Assembly (NCBI RefSeq): GCF_023053635.1
Contig: NC_086180.1
Span: forward strand, 40,042,947-40,106,946
Reading direction: 5' to 3'
Source of the DNA: Elgaria multicarinata webbii
Taxonomy: Eukaryota > Chordata > Lepidosauria > Squamata > Anguidae
DNA length: 64,000 nucleotides
Position numbers and translations under genes: made by a program. This document shows, in pieces, positions 58,136-64,000 of the stretch. The notes under the pieces were generated by a model, which saw only the letters and a program-made list of their open reading frames with translations, did no database searches and had not been told where the DNA came from. Numbering within the stretch: position 1 is the stretch's first letter; each line of letters starts with the position of its first letter.

Positions 58136-58925
58136 GGCCTTCCTAGACGAGGGTTTAGCCCGGTGCGAGGCCCGGGCTCCCTGCTGTGCTTGCAGATGAT
58201 GCACAGGGGATCCCGGGGTCAGGCCGGGCTAAACCCTCCCTTGACCCGGGATAACCGGATCCACTTGTGGCCTGGTTTTTCTGCAGCCCTGGGCTGAGGA
58301 AGGTCTAACTGGTTCTGCGGCTTTTCCTGGCTGCTCACTTACTGAGCGCTGTGCCCATTGGGCCAGGGGCGAGAGAATCACGGGGGGGGGGAGTGATGGG
58401 GGCCAGGGGGGAAAGAGCAGACCTGGCAGGAGAGATGGGGGGGAGAGCGGAGCCAGGGTGGGGAGATCACAGCCGGGTTGGTGGTGGAGGGGGCATCGGA
58501 CATGGCGAGCAGGGACGGCGAGTGGATGGGAGAGTGAGCGAGAGAGCAGGGGGACGAGCGAGGAGGCAAGTGGGGGGGTCAAACGAGGGGGCGAGCAAGC
58601 GAGCGAGCAGGGAGGTCAAGCAAGGGGGTGAGCGGGCAAGCAAGCGGGTGAGTGGGGGCAAGCGGGGGTCATCAGACATTGTGGGGGGGAAATCGGGGGC
58701 AGGGGGAGCAGGGAACCCTTTATTTTTTTAAAAAAACATTTACCTTTTTGTTGGTGCGCTCCTGCGCACATGGCCCCTTTAACTGTTTTTTAAAAATGCA
58801 GGACGCGACAGGGCTTTCCTTTCCCTGTTGCGTCTGACGTCTGGATAGGTGCGACGGCCCGTGCTAATTGTAGCATGGGCTCGCCACGCCTGAAGGCCGG
58901 ATTTAAAGGTAGGTCTAGCAAGGCT
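58136..58925 (-). mobile_element. CTAGACC-type MITE, long copy F
   Basis: About 790 bp, the longest family member. Left end GGCCTTCCTAGACGAGGG, right end 'taaaggtaggtctagcaaggct'. The left half has the 'gatgatgcacaggggatcccggggtcaggccgggctaaaccctcccttgacccgggat' hairpin block. The right half has 'gttggtgcgctcctgcgcacatggccc' and 'gatttaaaggtaggtc'. Between them, about 58360-58700 is a G-rich, purine-biased expansion with 'gagcgagcga' and 'gggcaagc' words not present in other copies. CpG-rich, so probably young. No clear target duplication. Confidence 0.75.
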
Positions 58926-60148
58926 CTTTGTGGTGTAAGTAGTATAGAGGTGACCTATTCTATTTGACAGTAGTGTCTGCTGGATGAGCTCAACTAAAGA
59001 TGAAGCAGATGCTGGATTTGAAATTGGGGTCCTAACTTTTTAAAACAGGATAGATGCCAATCATATTCAACGTACTCCAATCACGTCCCTAGCAATTATT
59101 CTGTCATATAAATAAAAGTCTGAAGAAGCACTCCCCTCCTACAGAGCTTGGTTGGACTTCCTTCACAGGATCTACTCATCTACAAACAATGGGCGTATGA
59201 ATAATAGGCCAGTATTCAAACTCCACAATCAGGTCAAACCCTCTTACTTCAGTCCTTGCTGTCCAGTAATATTAACTCTATTTTATATTTATTGAATTTC
59301 TTTTACATGTTTTTGATTAATTAATATCCATTGTGATATTGCAGAAAGGCTTCAGAAGTCATAACTGTAAACAAACCCAAAGCAAGAACATCGTAAAGCA
59401 AGGTATGTCTCCTAGGTTTCTACAGATGCTTCAGTTGCTCTGATCAACTACATTTCAAAAGTGGAAAAGGTGAACTTTATCTACTGCAGATGAAGCTACC
59501 AATTCTGTCAGTTAGACCAAAAGACTTAACAATTTTAATATCCTGGCTAGTTTGAAAGGGAAATAAAATTCCTTCTTAATCCCCCAATACATTATTGTTA
59601 AGCTCTTAGCTATCTCAGCATACATCCTTTGAACATCCTTTCTGCCAGCCATGCATAGGTTCCATTTATAATGCTGAGCGTTACCAAAGATTTCATGCTT
59701 GTGTTAAAGCTTGACTCACTACGTGCAACAAGTGATCGGTAATTCCTATGTGATTAGATCTCCACATGGGACTACCCATTAACTGGTCACCTGTTTTCAT
59801 CCTCAAAGTGCTTTAGCTCATTATCTTTATCCTGATCCCACTGAGGTGTGCTATGGGTGAAATTTTCTTCAGATAATCGTGCAGAGTATTTATCTGGAAT
59901 CAAAATGTGAAAGTCAGCTGGAATTCTGTCCATGTCAGCTCATTGTATCTTAATTGCTTTACAGAAAGCAGAAAAAATGTTTCAAATAAGTTTAATTAGT
60001 ATTATGAACAGTAGTTTTATGAACTATTAGTATTATGAACAGTATTATTAGTATTATGAACAGTAGTATATGACTGTGTACACTGGCAGCTCATTATCCA
60101 TAACCCACAGCATGATGAATGTATAGCCTTAAGAGGAAAAGGTTCCCT

Positions 60149-60149
<1 letters not shown>
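58926..60149. other. Unassigned, repeat-poor DNA
   Basis: No transposon recognised. A short local duplication of 'tattatgaacagta' lies at about 60000-60066. Confidence 0.4.

Positions 60150-60191
<42 letters not shown>
60150..60191. repeat. (CA)n microsatellite
   Basis: About 20 uninterrupted CA dinucleotides. Confidence 0.96.
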
Positions 60192-60194
<3 letters not shown>

Positions 60195-60257
60195 TTTAAG
60201 ATAACTGATAGAACTTAGGGATGGGGGAGAAATTTGTTATATATTAATGTGAATTTA

Positions 60258-60259
60258 AT

Positions 60260-60290
<31 letters not shown>

Positions 60291-60760
60291 TTGCATTTCT
60301 ATACCACCCCATAGCTGAAGCTCTCTGGGCGGTTCACAATAGGGCTGTCCATCACAGGGAAATCCGGCCCCTTTGGGGCCAGTTGGAATCACCCCGATAC
60401 CACTGACTCTGCTTGCATTTGTGTGTTGAGCCGTGGGTAAGTTCCTTAAATCCAGGAACTTTTCGGTTTTTTGTTTTGTTTTGCACAAATAGCCGTTTGT
60501 GCAAAAATGCAGCTATAGACAGTGGTGGATGAAAATGATGTAATTTCTACAAATTGCAACTGGGGCAGGGGCGAGCCAGCAAAAAAGTGCTAAGACACAC
60601 ACACACCCCTCCATGGATTCCTCCAACATCCTTAGTTCACAGCAATTAAAAGCATAAAATATAACCTAAAATACAATATAAAAGTTTAAAAGTTTAAATC
60701 TACATTATAAAATAGAAAGAAAAACCAAAATAAAATCTGGCAGCAGTGCAAAGGTTTAAA
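60258..60760 (-). repeat. L2/CR1-like LINE 3' end, minus strand, interrupted
   Basis: (TTTA)n tail (60258-60290), then 'ttgcatttctataccaccccatagctgaagctctctgggcggttcaca' (reverse complement of the standard squamate LINE terminal box). The A-rich 3' UTR resumes at 60643 ('caattaaaagcataaaatataacc'). A 295-bp hAT-like element separates the two parts. Confidence 0.75.
60340..60634. mobile_element. Small hAT-like element with 8-bp duplication
   Basis: Starts TAGGGCTGTCC and ends ...ACATCCTTA (inverted ends TAGGGCTGT / TAAGGATGT, 7 of 9). Flanks GTTCACAA (60332-60339) and GTTCACAG (60635-60642) match at 7 of 8. It lies inside a recognisable LINE tail, which independently fixes both boundaries. 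Confidence 0.68.
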
Positions 60761-61069
60761 ATAATGCTAGGCTAAATCCTGCTGCCTATTTTCAGGAACT
60801 TTCTCTCTCCCTGCAAAAGAAGCACTGTTTTTTCTGCCTCTTTTACAGAGAGGGTTTCTGTTTACCTTTTCTAAGTGTAGCTGGTTGCTGAGTAGCCTTC
60901 TCCCTATTTTTTAGATTTTCAAGAAAAATCAACACTCCCTTCCTCCAGCATTTGGAGGAGCCCAGCAGTTCTTAATGACTGCCTAATGGAGGCCATGTGG
61001 CCTCTCCCTCTCTAATAAGCTCATTTTATGTCTTGCTAAGACACAAAGTTTTGTACATGGCAATGATTT

Positions 61070-61746
61070 AGTCATTGGCGTGCAGACAGGGGGTTCAGCA
61101 GGTTCAGCTGAACCCCCTAATATGCTGCCGCCGCCATGTTTGCCCCGTCCCTGTCAAAATACCGGGGTTGTGGTTACTGGGCCCGCAGCAACCACAACTC
61201 CAACTTACTGGGCCTAAATTTCCCCGGCAAGTGGTGGCGGCCATCTTGAATCTCGCCCGAACTCACGCGAGATCTCGGCAGCTGGCTGGGAACTCTGTGA
61301 GACCCAGCCAACAGCCGAGATCTCACGTGAGTTTGGGCAAGATTCAAGATGGCCGCCGCCACTCACGGGAGAAATTTAGGCCCTTGAGAGCAAGGTGAGG
61401 GGTTGGGGGCTGCGTGCAACAACGCAGCCTCCAGCACCCCACCCCCCAGCTCAGAAGAAGCAGAAGCAGCAGCAAGAAGAAGCAAGCAGGAGGAGGAGAA
61501 GATAGAGGAGGAGGCAAGACTGAGGTTTGTGTGTGAGAGAGAATGTGGGGGTGCATGGGGTCTTTGAGTGAATGCGTGTGCATGCATGTGTGTTTTTGGA
61601 GTGAGTGATGCTGAGTGTGTGTATGTGTGTGCTGACAGTGTGAGTGTATTGATGTCTGAATGGGATGCCTGGTTGTTTGACTGAATGAATGTATGTTTGT
61701 AGTGGGGGTGGCTGTAGTTTTCTGTGACTTGGGGGGATGATTTGGA
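61070..61746. other. GC-rich region with palindrome, probably an unclassified element
   Basis: Begins with a hairpin 'gggggttcag..ctgaaccccc' (61088-61117), then the large palindrome (61210-61383), an 'agaagcagaagcagcagcaagaagaag' purine tract (61450-61515) and a GT/GA-rich tract (61525-61700). Frames of up to 143 codons on both strands are low-complexity artefacts. The element class is not identified. Confidence 0.5.
61210..61383. repeat. 174-bp imperfect palindrome
   Basis: Left arm starts GGGCCTAAATTTCC, right arm ends GAAATTTAGGCCC. Arms of about 80 bp include matching 'ggcggccatcttgaat', 'aactcacg.gagatctcggc' and 'tggctggg' segments, meeting at about 61295 with almost no spacer. Mismatches are few, many of them C/T or G/A pairs as expected from CpG decay. 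Confidence 0.88.
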
Positions 61747-64000
61747 GACAGAAAAAGTCCTACAGCTCCCAGCATGTCCTAGCCAGCATGTTTACTTCTA
61801 AGTAGACATGCATGGGGTTGCACAGGGCTCTTTTTAGCATTAAGGTTAGAACTAGGTCCAAGAGAAGTCAGCTTGAGTTAGGGTGCAATCCTATAGACAG
61901 AAAAAGGCCTACAGCTCCCAGCATGTCCTAGCCAGCATGTTTACTTCTAAGTAGACATGCATGGGGTTGCACAGGGCTCTTTTTAGGGTTAAGGTTAGAA
62001 CTAGGTCCAAGAGAAGTCAGCTTGAGTTAGGGTGCAATCCTATAGACAGAAAAAGGCCTACAGCTCCCAGCATGTCCCAGCCAGCATGTTTACTTCTGAG
62101 CAGACATGCATGGGGTTGCACAGGGCTCTTTTTAGGGTTAAGGTTAGAACTAGTCCAAGAGAAGTCAGCTTGAGTTAGGGTGCAATCCTATAGACAGAAA
62201 AAGGACTACAGCTCCCAGCATGTCCTAGCCAGCATGTTTACTTCTAAGTAGACATGCATGGGGTTGCACAGGGCTCTTTTTAGCATTAAGGTTAGAACTA
62301 GTCCAAGAGAAGTCAGCTTGAGTTAGGGTGCAATCCTATAGACAGAAAAAGTCCTACAGCTCCCAGCATGTCCCAGCCAGCATGTTTACTTCTGAGTCGA
62401 CATGCATGGGGTTGCACAGGGCTCTTTTTAGGGTTAAGGTTAGAACTAGTCCAAGAGAAGTCAGCTTGAGTTAGGGTGCAATCCTATAGACAGAAAAAGT
62501 CCTACAGCTCCCAGCATGTCCCAGCCAGCATGTTTACTTCTGAGTAGACATGCATGGGGTTGCACAGGGCTCTTTTTAGGGTTAAGGTTAGAACTAGTCC
62601 AAGAGAAGTCAGCTTGAGTTAGGGTGCAATCCTATAGACAGAAAAAGTCCTACAGCTCCCAGCATGTCCCAGCCAGCATGTTTACTTCTGAGTCGACATG
62701 CATGGGGTTGCACAGGGCTCTTTTTAGGGTTAAGGTTAGAACTAGTCCAAGAGAAGTCAGCTTGAGTTAGGGTGCAATCCTATAGACAGAAAAAGGCCTA
62801 CAGCTCCCAGCATGTCCTAGCCAGCATGTTTACTTCTAAGTAGACATGCATGGGGTTGCACAGGGCTCTTTTTAGCATTAAGGTTAGAACTAGTCCAAGA
62901 GAAGTCAGCTTGAGTTAGGGTGCAATCCTATAGACAGAAAAAGTCCTACAGCTCCCAGCATGTCCCAGCCAGCATGTTTACTTCTGAGTCGACATGCATG
63001 GGGTTGCACAGGGCTCTTTTTAGGGTTAAGGTTAGAACTAGTCCAAGAGAAGTCAGCTTGAGTTAGGGTGCAATCCTATAGACAGAAAAAGTCCTACAGC
63101 TCCCAGCATGTCCCAGCCAGCATGTTTACTTCTGAGTAGACATGCATGGGGTTGCACAGGGCTCTTTTTAGGGTTAAGGTTAGAACTAGTCCAAGAGAAG
63201 TCAGCTTGAGTTAGGGTGCAATCCTATAGACAGAAAAAGTCCTACAGCTCCCAGCATGTCCCAGCCAGCATGTTTACTTCTGAGCAGACATGCATGGGGT
63301 TGCACAGGGCTCTTTTTAGGGTTAAGGTTAGAACTAGTCCAAGAGAAGTCAGCTTGAGTTAGGGTGCAATCCTATAGACAGAAAAAGTCCTACAGCTCCC
63401 AGCATGTCCCAGCCAGCATGTTTACTTCTGAGTAGACATGCATGGGGTTGCACAGGGCTCTTTTTAGGGTTAAGGTTAGAACTAGTCCAAGAGAAGTCAG
63501 CTTGAGTTAGGGTGCAATCCTATAGACAGAAAAAGGCCTACAGCTCCCAGCATGTCCCAGCCAGCATGTTTACTTCTGAGTCGACATGCATGGGGTTGCA
63601 CAGGGCTCTTTTTAGGGTTAAGGTTAGAACTAGTCCAAGAGAAGTCAGCTTGAGTTAGGGTGCAATCCTATAGACAGAAAAAGGCCTACAGCTCCCAGCA
63701 TGTCCCAGCCAGCATGTTTACTTCTGAGTCGACATGCATGGGGTTGCACAGGGCTCTTTTTAGGGTTAAGGTTAGAACTAGTCCAAGAGAAGTCAGCTTG
63801 AGTTAGGGTGCAATCCTATAGACAGAAAAAGTCCTACAGCTCCCAGCATGTCCCAGCCAGCATGTTTACTTCTGAGTCGACATGCATGGGGTTGCACAGG
63901 GCTCTTTTTAGGGTTAAGGTTAGAACTAGTCCAAGAGAAGTCAGCTTGAGTTAGGGTGCAATCCTATAGACAGAAAAAGGCCTACAGCTCCCAGCATGTC
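61747..64000 (+). repeat. 148-bp-period satellite array, about 15 units, continuing past the window
   Basis: Units begin 'gacagaaaaag' at 61747, 61896 and 62045 (149-bp spacing), then 62193, 62341, 62489, 62637, 62785, 62933, 63081, 63229, 63377, 63525, 63673, 63821 and 63969 (148-bp spacing). Each contains 'cctacagctcccagcatgtc', 'catgtttacttctgagt.gacatgcatggggttgcacagggctc', 'agggttaaggttagaacta' and 'gagttagggtgcaatcctata'. Units differ at only a few diagnostic sites (TCCTAG/TCCCAG, AAGTAGAC/GAGTCGAC/GAGTAGAC/GAGCAGAC, AGCATT/AGGGTT), so the array is young or homogenised. The monomer carries both ends of the dispersed short repeat found singly at 11684, 12118 and 24774. Confidence 0.95.

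Noticed and set aside
58229-58731. Frames of 117-126 codons rich in Gly/Arg/Ser or Pro
   Set aside because: Low-complexity translation of the G-rich expansion in MITE copy F.
61075-61775. Frames of 107 and 143 codons near the satellite
   Set aside because: They arise from the palindrome and from GT/GA-rich low-complexity sequence. The mirror frames on the opposite strand are a consequence of the inverted repeat.
61747-64000. CRISPR-like array
   Set aside because: The whole 148-bp period repeats without unique spacers, so it is a satellite.
61747-64000. Telomeric or interstitial telomere repeat, from TTAGGGTTAAGGTTAG in each unit
   Set aside because: The motif occurs once per 148-bp unit and is degenerate. 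There is no run of TTAGGG hexamers.

Overview
The window looks like non-coding chromosomal DNA from a squamate reptile (lizard or snake lineage). I found no complete protein-coding gene, rRNA or tRNA gene, CRISPR array or prokaryotic-type operon. The assignment rests on the repeat content: a truncated BovB (RTE) LINE, several CR1 3' ends (two ending in the diagnostic ATTCTATG octamers), many L2-like LINE 3' ends, MIR-like and Sauria-type SINEs, many small DNA transposons, and AT-rich background with simple repeats. The species cannot be named from this. The window is either intergenic or inside a very large intron. One 116-bp minus-strand segment (35299-35414) has the splice signals and open frame of a host exon, but I do not recognise its product.

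Layout. 0-12 kb: background with compound microsatellites, opposed L2-like LINE fragments (1.7-4.1 kb), CR1 and L2 tails (7.0-9.1 kb) and a BovB insertion with a 12-bp target-site duplication (9.5-9.9 kb). 12-25 kb: a densely nested zone with a solo LTR, the first member of a repeated MITE family (13985-14441), a long-inverted-repeat MITE (17360-19557) split by a hAT-type element (17556-19402), and an L2-like LINE (22.2-24.8 kb) split by two MITEs, one of which carries a second solo LTR. 25-37 kb: CR1, a Harbinger-like MITE, another MITE-family copy, a long stretch with no recognisable repeat that holds the exon candidate, then a SINE inside a SINE (36.5-36.95 kb). 38.3-40.5 kb: the second copy of the hAT-type element. 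41-61 kb: minus-strand CR1 and L2 pieces, further MITE-family copies, two more hAT-like elements and an L2-like LINE tail (57.1-57.75 kb). 61.2-64 kb: a 174-bp palindrome, then a 148-bp-period satellite that runs off the window edge.

The most notable signals are these. (1) Two copies of a CpG-rich hAT-type non-autonomous element have different perfect 8-bp target duplications (GTTGTCAG and CAAAAGAG) and differ in the copy number of two internal tandem arrays. (2) A MITE family with at least eight copies has termini resembling GGCCTTWGCTAGACC, a shared internal plan and 3-bp duplications at three copies. (3) A young satellite has a monomer apparently built from the ends of a dispersed repeat that also occurs singly in the window. 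(4) Nested insertions can be ordered in time from their duplications.
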